From Nitrospina sp. (GTDB lineage Bacteria; Nitrospinota; Nitrospinia; Nitrospinales; VA-1): 53,498 nucleotides of DNA. Numbering within the stretch: the first letter of the stretch is position 1; each line of letters starts with the position of its first letter. The translations under genes were made by a program, and so were the position numbers. Below, one piece after another: positions 8,225 to 17,073 of this stretch. The notes under the pieces were generated by a model. That model was not told the DNA's origin, did not search any database, and was given only the letters and a program-made list of their open reading frames with translations. The stretch is taken from NCBI GenBank assembly GCA_018653085.1, contig JABIAY010000039.1:1-53498 (forward strand), read 5' to 3'.

Positions 8225-9904
8225 TCAATGTATATCCCGTGCATTCAAGGAACGGATTCCCAGGCGCAACGGAATGTGGGCAATCGCCCAGGTGAGAATA
8301 AGAATCAACGTATAACAAATAGGAACTTCCAACCCGCCAATGGACTTAAAAAGAAATTTTTCATTAAAATGAACATAAAGCGGACGAGCTCCCAACATTA
8401 ACACCACTCCAATATAACTCAACGCCAAAATCATAAACAACACACCACCTGTACTGGATGAAATCTCAGATATATTTTCATGATCAAACTCAGGGTACAG
8501 AGTGCCGAGTCCCAATCCAAGACTGGTCAATCCTAATGTCAAAAGGAAAACACCTATAACGGAAACCCTCATCACAAAAGCATCCACCTCCAGCAACTGA
8601 TTTGATACCACAACCAGCAACTCGGCGATAAATAAAAGTGGCGGGAAAAACATCCAGAACTTGCCTGCCAAAAACTTCTGCATCGTCACGGGTCGGGTAT
8701 AAATCGACCAGAAACTTTTACCTTCCACACTGGGTGAGGTGAACACGAATCGGGATATCAGAGCCGCCATGACAAACCCTACCAAACCAACATTCAAAAC
8801 GGAAACCACCTCTCGCAAAACTTTATTTTCCAGGGGAAGATGCATGATATTAAAAATATAAACGCATACCAAAGCAAATAATATGAAGAGTTGCGACCAT
8901 TGTTCCGGGTCGCGGGCAAAAATTTTAAGATCCTTGTTCAACAAAGCCCTGCCGGGAGCAGACAGGGGCAGGTTTTGGAAAAAAGTTTTCCTCTTAGTCC
9001 TGCGTCCTTCCAGGGGAGTACCCCGTACCACCTGAACCAAACACCAGCCCTGAAAATAAATCCGCGAAGCCACCCACAAATGCAAAACGAACAGGCCTCC
9101 AGCCACACCCCACAAGAGTGAAGTCTGCATAAATGGCATTTCTCTTTTTCCCTCAACCCAGCCCGACAAGCCACGGGTTATCCAGTTGCTGGGAAGAAAT
9201 GGATAATCGGGAGCCTTCAGGCTGGCAACAAAAGCCATGATCTGCTCATCAGAAACATCCTGGCCAAAAAATTTATCCTGCGACAAAAACCGCAAATACA
9301 CCACCACTCCCACCAGAAAAAATATCCCCAGAAAAGTCATTACCTGATGCGTTTTATGAGTGGGATAAACCTTCATTAAAACCATTATCGCCAAAACAGC
9401 CAGCAGGCAGGGAATGGCTATAAAAGGAACCAGGTTGAATATCAGATACAGATAATAATCCCATGAAACTTCAAAATGCGAACCGTATGCGGCAAACATG
9501 GGTAGGGAAAACAATAAAACCATCCAGGAACTGTTTGCCATGCACTGGAAGTAACGGGCCGTAACCAGCGATCGAATGGGAATTGGCAGGGAATGCAGAA
9601 GTTCCAGGTCACGGGATAAATAGTAGACAGAGAGGGAAACGATCAAGCCGGAAAACAGGACCATCATAAACAGAGTGATGAAAACCAGATTGACTAATTG
9701 AACAATCAACTCATCGCCCACCCTGGAAGGTAATCCATCCAGATAGACTATCACTCTGTGAAAAAACCAGTAGTCGCCGATGACAAACAGCGCCCCCAAC
9801 GTCAAAACAGAAATGGGGCGCATTGCCTTTTTAAAACCGAGTCCCTTGAAACCGTTGGCAAGGGCTTTCAGCCTGTACTTTAAAAGAAGATTACTCCGCC
9901 TCAT
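8225..9904 (-). CDS. ABC-2-like permease / putative ABC exporter membrane subunit
   Basis: A 559-residue polytopic membrane protein with about 10-12 hydrophobic helices, including LGALFVIGDYWFF, FITLFMMVLFSGLIVSLSVYY and ILALSYIGVVLMLG. The cytoplasmic motif LSRDLELLHSLPIPIRSLVTARY near 110-130 resembles ABC-2-type exporter subunits in which the permease contacts its ATPase. No ATPase gene is adjacent. The start is the ATG of MRRSNLLLKY, which overlaps the stop of the upstream hydrolase as ATGA (9901-9904); a slightly longer frame exists. RarA follows 8 bp later. Substrate unknown; the assignment rests on topology and the LPI-containing loop. Confidence 0.65.
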   Translation of the reverse strand: MRRSNLLLKYRLKALANGFKGLGFKKAMRPISVLTLGALFVIGDYWFFHRVIVYLDGLPSRVGDELIVQLVNLVFITLFMMVLFSGLIVSLSVYYLSRDLELLHSLPIPIRSLVTARYFQCMANSSWMVLLFSLPMFAAYGSHFEVSWDYYLYLIFNLVPFIAIPCLLAVLAIMVLMKVYPTHKTHQVMTFLGIFFLVGVVVYLRFLSQDKFFGQDVSDEQIMAFVASLKAPDYPFLPSNWITRGLSGWVEGKREMPFMQTSLLWGVAGGLFVLHLWVASRIYFQGWCLVQVVRGTPLEGRRTKRKTFFQNLPLSAPGRALLNKDLKIFARDPEQWSQLFILFALVCVYIFNIMHLPLENKVLREVVSVLNVGLVGFVMAALISRFVFTSPSVEGKSFWSIYTRPVTMQKFLAGKFWMFFPPLLFIAELLVVVSNQLLEVDAFVMRVSVIGVFLLTLGLTSLGLGLGTLYPEFDHENISEISSSTGGVLFMILALSYIGVVLMLGARPLYVHFNEKFLFKSIGGLEVPICYTLILILTWAIAHIPLRLGIRSLNARDIH

Positions 9905-10899
9905 GCCGGTAGTCTCAACTGTCGAATCCATTCCGATATGGCATAGTCCATCCAGCGCCGGTCGCCATGAGGGGTGACATGCCTTGCGATATACCCCATA
10001 TGTCCACCCTTTTTCGGTTTATGCAATGTCACACTTTCACTCATCTCAATCTGATCAAATATTTTGCCGGGAACAAAAGGATCATCCTCGGCACATAAAA
10101 TAGAAGTGGGAATTTTTATTCCCTTCAAGTAATGCATGGAACTACAACTGTCATAATAATCGTCGACATCTTTGAATCCGCCAGAGGGAGCGGTATAACT
10201 GACATCGAAATCCCAAATTGTTTTCAAATTTTTGAGCGGACTGAGAGCAGATGGAAACTGTTTCGCCAGAACAACCGCCTGATTACGAATCAATTTCATA
10301 TAATACTGATTGAATACCGCGCAACTCCATTTTCTCGATATGATGGCACTTGAAATTCTTAAATCAACAGGCGGGTTTACGGCGAGAGCGCCTAAAACCT
10401 TGCCGGGAACAATCTGGCCCTCTCCCAAATATTTCAAAAGAATGTTACCGCTTAAAGAAAAACCAATCGGCACCAGAAACTTATCTGGATTGCGCTGAAT
10501 CACAAAATCAATCATTTTTGCCAAATCATCGCTGGCACCTCCATTCCACAGTCGCGAACTCAAACCCATACCCGGTCCGCTACCTCGATGGTTGATCAGG
10601 AACACCCCATACCCCTGCATCCAAAGTTTAGTGGAAATCCGTTTCATATAACCGGATTCGGAACACCCTCCCATGCCATGCGCCAACAAAATGATAGGCT
10701 TGTTTTGATCTTTCGCCTCAATTTCGTACAGGATGACCCTGCCCTGCTCATCCAAATGCAGTTCATGCCGAATTCGGGGAGGACAAGGCAACTCCACACC
10801 CTTAAATTGGGAGCCAACGATTGTCTGGGAAATTCCTCCCGGAACACCCCAATGCGCTTCAAACGATTCCATGTATTGGGTGGATCTCATATTCATCAT
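9901..10899 (-). CDS. alpha/beta hydrolase, YheT family
   Basis: A 332-residue cytosolic alpha/beta-hydrolase of the YheT/EMB8 type (COG0429). The oxyanion segment is LLAHGMGGCSESGY (about 80-93) and the nucleophile elbow is GFSLSGN (Ser about 155). The catalytic Asp lies in CAEDDPFVP (about 268-276) and the His in KKGGHMGY (about 299-306). The natural substrate is unknown; relatives hydrolyse esters or lipids. The N-terminus MMNMRSTQY offers several close ATGs. The stop overlaps the start of the downstream permease, suggesting an operon. It is divergent from the TPR-cupredoxin gene. Confidence 0.85.
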   Translation of the reverse strand: MMNMRSTQYMESFEAHWGVPGGISQTIVGSQFKGVELPCPPRIRHELHLDEQGRVILYEIEAKDQNKPIILLAHGMGGCSESGYMKRISTKLWMQGYGVFLINHRGSGPGMGLSSRLWNGGASDDLAKMIDFVIQRNPDKFLVPIGFSLSGNILLKYLGEGQIVPGKVLGALAVNPPVDLRISSAIISRKWSCAVFNQYYMKLIRNQAVVLAKQFPSALSPLKNLKTIWDFDVSYTAPSGGFKDVDDYYDSCSSMHYLKGIKIPTSILCAEDDPFVPGKIFDQIEMSESVTLHKPKKGGHMGYIARHVTPHGDRRWMDYAISEWIRQLRLPA

Positions 10900-11036
10900 T
10901 CTTTAAAAACAGTATTTTGCACACAAAAAAAAATTGCATATCGGTGGAATTTTTAACCCCTTGCCGGTATCTAACAGAGGTTGACACTCCCTTTAGGGAT
11001 TGTTACATTGCACAACTCAATAATCATATTACCAAA

Positions 11037-12410
11037 GTGAAAACTATTAAATCTCCAAAAAAACATTGTCTGAGTTTTCTGATTTTCTGCCTGATCCTGC
11101 TTTTGGGATGCCCAGCGGTTGCTTCTGACAAGGAAGCAAAAATCCACTATAAAAAAGCAGTGAAACTGAGCCAGAAAAAGCAATGGGACAGTGCCGTAGC
11201 CGAATTCACGAAAGCGGCTGAACTCGCCCCGCAGAGTAGCCTGGTTCAAGCGAATCTTGGTGTCGCCTTCAGCCAGACAGGAATGCACAAGGAAGCCCTG
11301 CTCTCCTTTGAAAAGGCATTGCACCTGGGATACGACTCTTCCGGCCTGCGCTACAACCGTGGCGTTTCCTTTGCCCGCGTCAAATTGCTGGATGAAGCCA
11401 TTCAGGAACTGGAAACAGCCTTGAGCATGGACCCCAGAATGGTAAAGGCAGAATACGACCTTGGGGTTGTATACAACTTGCAGGGAAAACGTGAGAAAGC
11501 CCTGGAAAAAGTTGAAACTTTATTCAAAAGAAATAATAAACTCGCAAAAAAACTATTTGACCAGATTGAATCCAATTACACAGTCGTTTCCGTAGACAAT
11601 GGAGGAACTTTAAAGGGCCGTGTCACACTTTCCGGCAAGGTTCCCAGGGTTCGTTCTTTCCACCTGATCCACGCGCCGAACATCGAATTCTGCTCAAGGA
11701 TATCGGATGGGAGAGGTCACCGCCTGCTGTTCGATTTCACCGTTTCACAAAATCGTGGACTGAAAGATACCATCATCCATTTGAAGAACGTCGAAAAAGG
11801 AAAACCGTTTTCGCCCAAAATGCAAATCTTTCATATCGATCGTTGCCGGGCCAACCGTTATGTAATCGGTGCTAAAAACGGTGAAAACATTTTACTGGAA
11901 AACACAGATCCTATCCAGCATGAGATAGCGACTTATGAAGTCCGTAACATTTATTCGGACCAGACCAGTAACCGTCCGCTACCCGAAAAATCCAGTCAGG
12001 TACGCAGTGTTTTTGTGCGCGAAGACGCAGAGACATTCATCATCAAATGCAATCTCCACCCTTTCCTGCAAACTAACGCATACCTGGTGCAAAACCCTTA
12101 TTACACAGTTTCAGACGCGGAAGGCAACTTCAGCATCGAGAATATTCCTCCCGGCACCTACGAGGTGATCGCATGGCATCCTTTTATTCCGGAGCAAAGA
12201 GGGACCATCACCATTCCCGAAAAGGGGGAAGCCAGTTTAAATTTCGATTTTAAAGGGGAAGAAGAAAAAAGAAAACTTTATCACGATGACATTGAGGGCT
12301 ACCGATTCAACACCTGGTATGACAGCAAAGAAAATTTTTATGGTGGACCAAGAATTGATGATCCGGTAGAAGAGCTACAGGCATTCTGCGATAAAGATCA
12401 CCTCTGCTGA
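11037..12410 (+). CDS. TPR and cupredoxin-like fusion protein, periplasmic
   Basis: 457 residues from a GTG start that gives an N-terminal signal sequence; the longer frame from 10821 would run over the start of the divergent hydrolase gene. The signal ends either as a lipobox (LLLGC, Cys25) or at AVAS. Two to three TPR-like helical repeats follow (about 33-165). Then comes a module homologous to the genes at 39230 and 51807: a Cys pair (219, 270) and a cupredoxin-like copper site His295, Cys338-x2-His341-x2-Leu344. It ends with a carboxypeptidase-regulatory-like beta-sandwich (NPYYTVSDAEGNF, IPPGTYEVIAWHPF). Leu replaces the axial Met of the relatives, which in known type 1 sites raises the potential. 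Partner and function unknown. Confidence 0.8.
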   Translation: MKTIKSPKKHCLSFLIFCLILLLGCPAVASDKEAKIHYKKAVKLSQKKQWDSAVAEFTKAAELAPQSSLVQANLGVAFSQTGMHKEALLSFEKALHLGYDSSGLRYNRGVSFARVKLLDEAIQELETALSMDPRMVKAEYDLGVVYNLQGKREKALEKVETLFKRNNKLAKKLFDQIESNYTVVSVDNGGTLKGRVTLSGKVPRVRSFHLIHAPNIEFCSRISDGRGHRLLFDFTVSQNRGLKDTIIHLKNVEKGKPFSPKMQIFHIDRCRANRYVIGAKNGENILLENTDPIQHEIATYEVRNIYSDQTSNRPLPEKSSQVRSVFVREDAETFIIKCNLHPFLQTNAYLVQNPYYTVSDAEGNFSIENIPPGTYEVIAWHPFIPEQRGTITIPEKGEASLNFDFKGEEEKRKLYHDDIEGYRFNTWYDSKENFYGGPRIDDPVEELQAFCDKDHLC

Positions 12411-12433
12411 CAACACCCGTTTACAACAACCCG

Positions 12434-13066
12434 TTAATTGGTCTTACGCACCACTACCGCGTTCAGTTTATATTGGCTTCTGGCCAAACGAGCCGCTTCC
12501 TGCGCTTTCTCTTCATCTGCATACCTTCCCAGAAAAACCCGGTGCCAGGTTCCAGCATTATTGGCAAGTTCCGCTTGCATTAAAAAGGCATCGAAACCTT
12601 TTTTCTGGAGACGCATTTTCAAGGCCCCTGCACGCTCCACATCCCGAAACGAACTCACCTGAACAGCATAACGAGGTCTTTCCTCAATTTCGGCTCTGAT
12701 ATTTCGATCCTGTTTAATTTCAGGTTTAGCCAGCGGTTCCGACTGCTCCTGTTTTGCAATGGGAGGGGTTAAAGGAATGACCGTTCTAGCAGGCACCACT
12801 GGCATGGCTGTGGGAAGTGCTGTCGGCAACAACTTGCCATTGAGTCCCACATACCGGGTCATAGTGAGGTCATCCAAGGTCTCAAAAAAAGTATAAACCG
12901 GTTCATCAGGTGCAACCGGAGTAACCTTGTCCCGGGTGAATTTGGGCTTAACGGCTCTCAGTTTTTTAGTAGAAACCTCCTTTTTAAGGAATCCATCGAT
13001 GACCCCGGAAAAATGCAATCCCACCGCCGAAGCCAGCAAAAAAATCATTACAAGGAGAAGTCTCAT
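12434..13066 (-). CDS. SPOR-domain membrane-anchored protein
   Basis: A 210-residue protein with an N-terminal membrane anchor (about 3-24, LLLVMIFLLASAVGLHF), a basic and proline-rich linker (about 30-130), and a C-terminal SPOR domain (about 132-208) including RYAVQVSSFRDVERAGALK and WHRVFLGRYADEEKAQEAA. SPOR domains bind denuded septal peptidoglycan and mark division-related proteins. This is a typical bitopic inner-membrane SPOR protein; the gene name cannot be assigned. It is convergent with the TPR-cupredoxin gene (23 bp apart) and downstream of argS with a repeat-filled gap. Confidence 0.85.
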   Translation of the reverse strand: MRLLLVMIFLLASAVGLHFSGVIDGFLKKEVSTKKLRAVKPKFTRDKVTPVAPDEPVYTFFETLDDLTMTRYVGLNGKLLPTALPTAMPVVPARTVIPLTPPIAKQEQSEPLAKPEIKQDRNIRAEIEERPRYAVQVSSFRDVERAGALKMRLQKKGFDAFLMQAELANNAGTWHRVFLGRYADEEKAQEAARLARSQYKLNAVVVRKTN

Positions 13067-13100
13067 AAATTAATGATACCTGTTGTTATCAGGAAAGGCT

Positions 13101-13280
13101 GATGGCAAGAACTCATCAAGCCGAGACAACCTTTTTCATCGCCAGCAAAAGCTATTGCCATCTGCCACCGGCGGCTACGCCGGCTGCTAACCGCAGGGGT
13201 TGCTGGCAAGAACTCCTAAGGCCAAGAAAACTCTTTGCCCGCCAGAAATAGTTATTGCTAGTTGGCCCCACGCCTAGTGG
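13101..13280. repeat. dispersed repeat R2, two tandem copies
   Basis: Two related units, about 13101-13160 and 13201-13280, each with GGCAAGAACTC-x-AAG-CC followed by a C-rich part and CTATTGC. The second ends in GTTGGCCCCACGCCTAGTGG. The interval between holds a palindromic stretch CCACCGGCGGC-TACGCCGGC. Related copies lie at 38272-38350 (inverted), 44219-44300 and 51690-51750. All lie next to gene 3' ends. Origin unknown. Confidence 0.7.
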
Positions 13281-14939
13281 TTACATTTTTTCTGGAGCGG
13301 AAATGCCCATCAACTCGAAACCATTACGGATGGTAATTCGTATCGCATCCAGTAAAAATAAACGCGCAAGTGTAAGCGCCTTATCATCAGAAACAACCCG
13401 GTGCCTGCTGTAGTACCCATGAAATCGGGAAACCATATCAAGCAAGTAATGGGAAATCCGATGCACCTCCATAGCCCTGGCACTTTTTTCCACTACCTCA
13501 GGAAAAGCAAGAATCGCCCGGATAATAGCGAACTCCTCCTCGTCGACCAGAGGAGCGAGGTTTACTTCGTCAGATCGGTTCCATGCCACGCCTTTTTCTT
13601 CAGCAGTGCGAAAGATACTGCAAATCCGCGCATGCGCATATTGAATATAGAAAACCGGATTGTCCGGAGTTTCTTTTTTAGCCAGTTCCAGATCGAAATC
13701 CAGATGCGTATCGGAACTGCGCATCAGAAAATAATATCGTGCGGCATCGACACCCACCTCATTCACCACATCCGTCAGCGTTTCAAACTCACCGGATCGG
13801 GTGGACATGGACACTTTTTCGCCTGCCCGCAAAAGGCTGACAAACTGAACCAAAAGAATCTTGAAGATTTTCTTGTCATACCCCATCGCCTCCAGAACCG
13901 CCTCCATGCGCGGCACATAACCATGATGGTCGGCACCCATCAGGTTGACGAGTTTTTCAAATCCACGACCAATCTTATTCTGGTGATAAGCGATGTCTGA
14001 ACAAAAATAGGTTTTCTCTCCTGATTGTTTGACAATGACCCGGTCCTTATCATCATCGAAGGCGGAAGACTTTAACCAGACAGCTCCGTCTTTTTCATAG
14101 ATATGGCCCTTGCCCTTCAACCATTCAATGGCCTTCTCTACCGAATTATCCTCATAAAGGGATTGTTCGCTGAACCAGTTGTCGAAAGTCACCCGGAATT
14201 CTGCAAGATCCTTTTCAATGCCTTTAAGAATAGTATCCTTTGCGTACTTCCTGAAAAAAGGAAGGCATTCCTCTTCCGGCTTCTTTAAAAACTCGTCCCC
14301 CTTCTGCTCGACTATTTCGTTGGCAATATCTTTAATATATTCGCCCCGGTAATGGTCATCGGGAAACTCGATCGCCTCCCCCAATAGTTCCCGGTACCGG
14401 AGCCAGGTAGACCGGCCCAGAAAGTTCATCTGGTTTCCCACATCATTGATGTAGTATTCGGTACTTAAATCGTATCCGGCTTTTCTTAAAATCCTTGCGA
14501 GAGCGTCCCCAACAGCGGCCCCTCTCCCATGCCCCACATGCAAGGGACCTGTGGGGTTCGCGCTGACAAACTCGATCATAACCTTGGTGCCCTGCCCAAC
14601 ATCAGACTGACCAAAATCATTCCCTTGCTTAACGGCATTCTTTAACCGTTGCAGAAAAAACTCATGCGACATTTTGAGATTGATGAAACCCGGCCCGGCG
14701 ACTTCCACCTGACTTAAATCACCATTTTCAAGGTAACGGGCAACACTTTCCGCAATCACTTTTGGATTCTTGCGTTCGCTCTTTGCCATTGTCATGGCAA
14801 CATTGGTGGAGAAATCTCCCATTTTTTCGTCTTTGGGTTTTTCCACCACAATTTCTGGAAACGGGGAAAGCTCCAACTCGCCTGCCTGCCGGGCTTTCTC
14901 CAGAGCATCTTGAATAATTGTTTGTATAGCGGTTTTCAT
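13281..14939 (-). CDS. argS: arginyl-tRNA synthetase
   Basis: Class I aminoacyl-tRNA synthetase that charges tRNA-Arg. The N-terminal additional domain (about 1-95) is followed by the catalytic Rossmann core with the HIGH-like motif PTGPLHVGHGRGAA (about 130-143). The KMSKS-like signature is degenerate in this family and here reads KVSMSTRSGEF (about 377-387). The C-terminal DALR-type anticodon-binding domain includes YAHARICSI, with the end ...NGFELMGISAPEKM. At 552 residues it is full length. Begins at an ATG with MKTAIQTIIQDALEKA. It is the only aminoacyl-tRNA synthetase in the window. Confidence 0.96.
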   Translation of the reverse strand: MKTAIQTIIQDALEKARQAGELELSPFPEIVVEKPKDEKMGDFSTNVAMTMAKSERKNPKVIAESVARYLENGDLSQVEVAGPGFINLKMSHEFFLQRLKNAVKQGNDFGQSDVGQGTKVMIEFVSANPTGPLHVGHGRGAAVGDALARILRKAGYDLSTEYYINDVGNQMNFLGRSTWLRYRELLGEAIEFPDDHYRGEYIKDIANEIVEQKGDEFLKKPEEECLPFFRKYAKDTILKGIEKDLAEFRVTFDNWFSEQSLYEDNSVEKAIEWLKGKGHIYEKDGAVWLKSSAFDDDKDRVIVKQSGEKTYFCSDIAYHQNKIGRGFEKLVNLMGADHHGYVPRMEAVLEAMGYDKKIFKILLVQFVSLLRAGEKVSMSTRSGEFETLTDVVNEVGVDAARYYFLMRSSDTHLDFDLELAKKETPDNPVFYIQYAHARICSIFRTAEEKGVAWNRSDEVNLAPLVDEEEFAIIRAILAFPEVVEKSARAMEVHRISHYLLDMVSRFHGYYSRHRVVSDDKALTLARLFLLDAIRITIRNGFELMGISAPEKM

Positions 14940-15024
14940 TCAGGTTTTATCGTAAAAAATGTGACTCAATGAAAAATATAAGACAGGGAAACGACAGGGG
15001 TTGATTTCAGGTGAGGTGACAGGG

Positions 15025-15339
15025 TTAATTTTTCCGGTTTCGAACAACTTCAACTTCTTTTTCCATTTGCTCTTCCAAAGCTTTTTTCTCTGACCGAAAC
15101 TGTTTCTCCAGTTCTGATTTTACAGCTTCAATCTCTTCAGGAGGAACCCGATCCGGTAGCTTGCCAATCTTGTCGTGGGAAGTCACATCCAAGTCGGCAA
15201 TCTTTGCGGCATATTCGTTTCGAATCTCGGCAATTTCCTGTTTTTGCTTTTTAGTCAGCTTTTTCTGGCTTTTCAGCTCAGGAACCAACTTGTCCGAACG
15301 TTCCAGGCTCAATTCCCAAGCGCTTTTTAATCCCGACAT
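15025..15339 (-). CDS. small charged coiled-coil protein, unknown function
   Basis: A 104-residue, highly charged protein rich in Glu and Lys (for example ELKSQKKLTKKQKQEIAEI and SELEKQFRSEKKALEEQMEK), predicted by eye to form coiled-coil helices across about 20-50 and 65-100. No signal peptide, so cytosolic. A reasonable Shine-Dalgarno (GAGGGAATGGT before ATG) supports the gene. I do not recognise the family. It lies 90 bp downstream of the secreted protein gene at 15430 and may be at the end of that unit. Confidence 0.65.
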   Translation of the reverse strand: MSGLKSAWELSLERSDKLVPELKSQKKLTKKQKQEIAEIRNEYAAKIADLDVTSHDKIGKLPDRVPPEEIEAVKSELEKQFRSEKKALEEQMEKEVEVVRNRKN

Positions 15340-15429
15340 ACCATTCCCTCAAAAAAGTTTAACTGCTTAATTATAAAGGAATTATAAACCAGACTCAATA
15401 GGCATATCCCCTTGACTGACACTATTTGC

Positions 15430-16185
15430 TTAGTGAGAGGAAAGGATTGGCTTAATACCGGACAGTTTAAAAACATAGGTCTGCATGACCTGACCGCCCC
15501 GCTTGAGAGTCTGGTCAATGCGGCGAACCCACCAAATTCCCTTGACCTTTTTATATTTGTATCGTGTGACTTCAACGTATTCCTGCCCTTTCACCTCAAA
15601 GCGGGAAAGGCTTTCAGAGATCGCGTGTTTATCCGCTAACTTTATATAGCGAAACTCTCCTTTCACATCCTCAGGAGAATGGGTTTGTTCAAGCCTCAGT
15701 TTTCTGATGACCCACTCTTTGGGATCGACCAAAAGTTTATAGGTGCCGCCTGATTCCGTTTTAGAATTTAACCTGACAAGAAGTTTATCCCCTTTTTGAA
15801 CCCGACCTTCGTGGTTGAAAAACTTTTGCTCCAGGGTTAAAGGGATGATCAACTCTCGAAATGGGTTAATCTGCCGAATCAGTTCCCGAAAACGATCTCC
15901 TTCCTGCTCCTTCGCCAAACTAAACTTTCCAAGCCCTTCATTAGAGTTTGCCTGCCAGGTAAAAATAAAATCAGGATTGCGCAAATATTTACCGGACCCG
16001 GAAGCCACATCCAGTTGCTCCCACTGAACTCGGGCGGAAACACTTTTTAATCCTTGTTTCTGAGGGTAATAATAGTTTTGATCCAGCTCGGAGAGGACCG
16101 AGTTGACGGACTGGCCCCAGGCAGTACCTATAGCCAGGAAAATAAGGGCACATACAAAAAGGAAGCTTTTTTTTAATCGAGGCAT
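15430..16185 (-). CDS. exported protein of unknown function, possibly LolA-like fold
   Basis: 251 residues with a clear signal peptide (LKKSFLFVCALIFLAIGTAWG, cleaved about residue 24). The mature part is rich in beta-strand-like segments (FIFTWQANSNEGLGKF, YKLLVDPKEWVIRKLRL, VEVTRYKYKKVKGIWW). The pattern of exported 230-residue protein with repeating strand-turn-strand and KVKGIWWVRR resembles outer-membrane lipoprotein-carrier folds (LolA/DUF4292 type), but this is an inference from pattern only. It follows the TlpA-like gene (18 bp), so it belongs to the same periplasmic operon. Confidence 0.6.
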   Translation of the reverse strand: MPRLKKSFLFVCALIFLAIGTAWGQSVNSVLSELDQNYYYPQKQGLKSVSARVQWEQLDVASGSGKYLRNPDFIFTWQANSNEGLGKFSLAKEQEGDRFRELIRQINPFRELIIPLTLEQKFFNHEGRVQKGDKLLVRLNSKTESGGTYKLLVDPKEWVIRKLRLEQTHSPEDVKGEFRYIKLADKHAISESLSRFEVKGQEYVEVTRYKYKKVKGIWWVRRIDQTLKRGGQVMQTYVFKLSGIKPILSSH

Positions 16186-16203
16186 GATCGGTCAGTGGCG
16201 GAC

Positions 16204-16785
16204 TTAATCTGCTCGCATGGACAAACGATCGGCCTTCAACAAACTATCGTTTTTCAAGGACAGAAACAATTTCTGCGAATCCGGGCTGTCCCAGGTTCTG
16301 GCACCGGAAGCATAACCACGGATTTTGCCCTCGCCATCTATCAAGTAGCTGGTGGGGAGCCCCATGACATGATATTGCTTCCTGACCTTCTGATCCTGAT
16401 CCAGAAGCACCGGAAAAGTTAAATTACTCTTCTTAACATATTCCTGAATCCGGTCTTCGTTCCACCGGTCAATGGAAATGGCGACCACTTCCACCCCATC
16501 ACTCCCAAGGGAAGAATAAAGGTTTTGCATAGATGCCATTTCCTCCCTGCACGCACCACACCAGGTAGCCCAGAAATTCAGTAAAACAACTTTCCCCTTG
16601 AAGTCAGAAAGCTTGACCATTTCACCCCTTAAATTTTTCGCCACAAAAGCAGGTGCTGGTTCGGAGGTTTTTGGTGGAATAATCCCCATCTTTCCGAAAG
16701 AATCGTGTTCCGCATGGACAAGTGCTGGCGCTAATAACAGCACCATTGCGCAAACCAGCAAAGTAGACTTATCTTTAAATCTCAT
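16204..16785 (-). CDS. TlpA/ResA-type periplasmic thioredoxin
   Basis: A 193-residue thiol-disulfide protein with a signal peptide (about 1-25, ending ALVHA) and a thioredoxin fold holding the redox motif WATWCGACREEM (CxxC about 74-77). The cis-Pro segment is GLPTSYLIDGEGKIRGY. Such ResA/TlpA proteins reduce apocytochrome haem-attachment cysteines or copper-site cysteines in the periplasm. It lies directly downstream of a mono-haem cytochrome gene (10 bp), which fits a role in cytochrome or copper-protein maturation. Preceded by a GAGG Shine-Dalgarno. Confidence 0.88.
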   Translation of the reverse strand: MRFKDKSTLLVCAMVLLLAPALVHAEHDSFGKMGIIPPKTSEPAPAFVAKNLRGEMVKLSDFKGKVVLLNFWATWCGACREEMASMQNLYSSLGSDGVEVVAISIDRWNEDRIQEYVKKSNLTFPVLLDQDQKVRKQYHVMGLPTSYLIDGEGKIRGYASGARTWDSPDSQKLFLSLKNDSLLKADRLSMRAD

Positions 16786-16795
16786 AATATTATCC

Positions 16796-17071
16796 TCACC
16801 TGGCGTTTCGAAATAAATATTCTTGAATCAGTTTCTTTTCCTGAGCCGGGAACTCGATATCCCTTTCCCGCATAAAACCTTCCATCATGACCAAAAGACC
16901 CCCCCATTGTTCCGCGGTATGACGTTTGGGTCCCGGCAATCCATGACACTGGGTACATCGTTGCTTGAACAGCCTGGCACCGGGGCTCTCCGGTTCGGGA
17001 ATCGTTTGTGCCCCGGCGCAAGCCATCATGAATAGAGCGATCAAAAGAATCGCCAACTCTTTAATACGCAT
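16796..17071 (-). CDS. small mono-haem c-type cytochrome, possible lipoprotein
   Basis: A 91-residue exported protein with one haem c site, RCTQCHGLPGPK (CxxCH about 39-43). A methionine-rich segment (LLVMMEGFM, about 62-70) offers the distal ligand. The signal peptide ends in MMACAG, a plausible lipobox with Cys18. It is preceded 2 bp upstream by the stop of the outer-membrane barrel gene and followed by tlpA-like, so the three are cotranscribed. It is probably a periplasmic electron carrier, anchored to the membrane if lipidated. Confidence 0.87.
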   Translation of the reverse strand: MRIKELAILLIALFMMACAGAQTIPEPESPGARLFKQRCTQCHGLPGPKRHTAEQWGGLLVMMEGFMRERDIEFPAQEKKLIQEYLFRNAR

Positions 17072-17073
17072 TG

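Noticed and set aside
13067-13280. CRISPR array from the repeated units before argS
   Set aside because: Only two imperfect units of unequal length, without regular spacers or cas genes; the units occur elsewhere as dispersed repeats.
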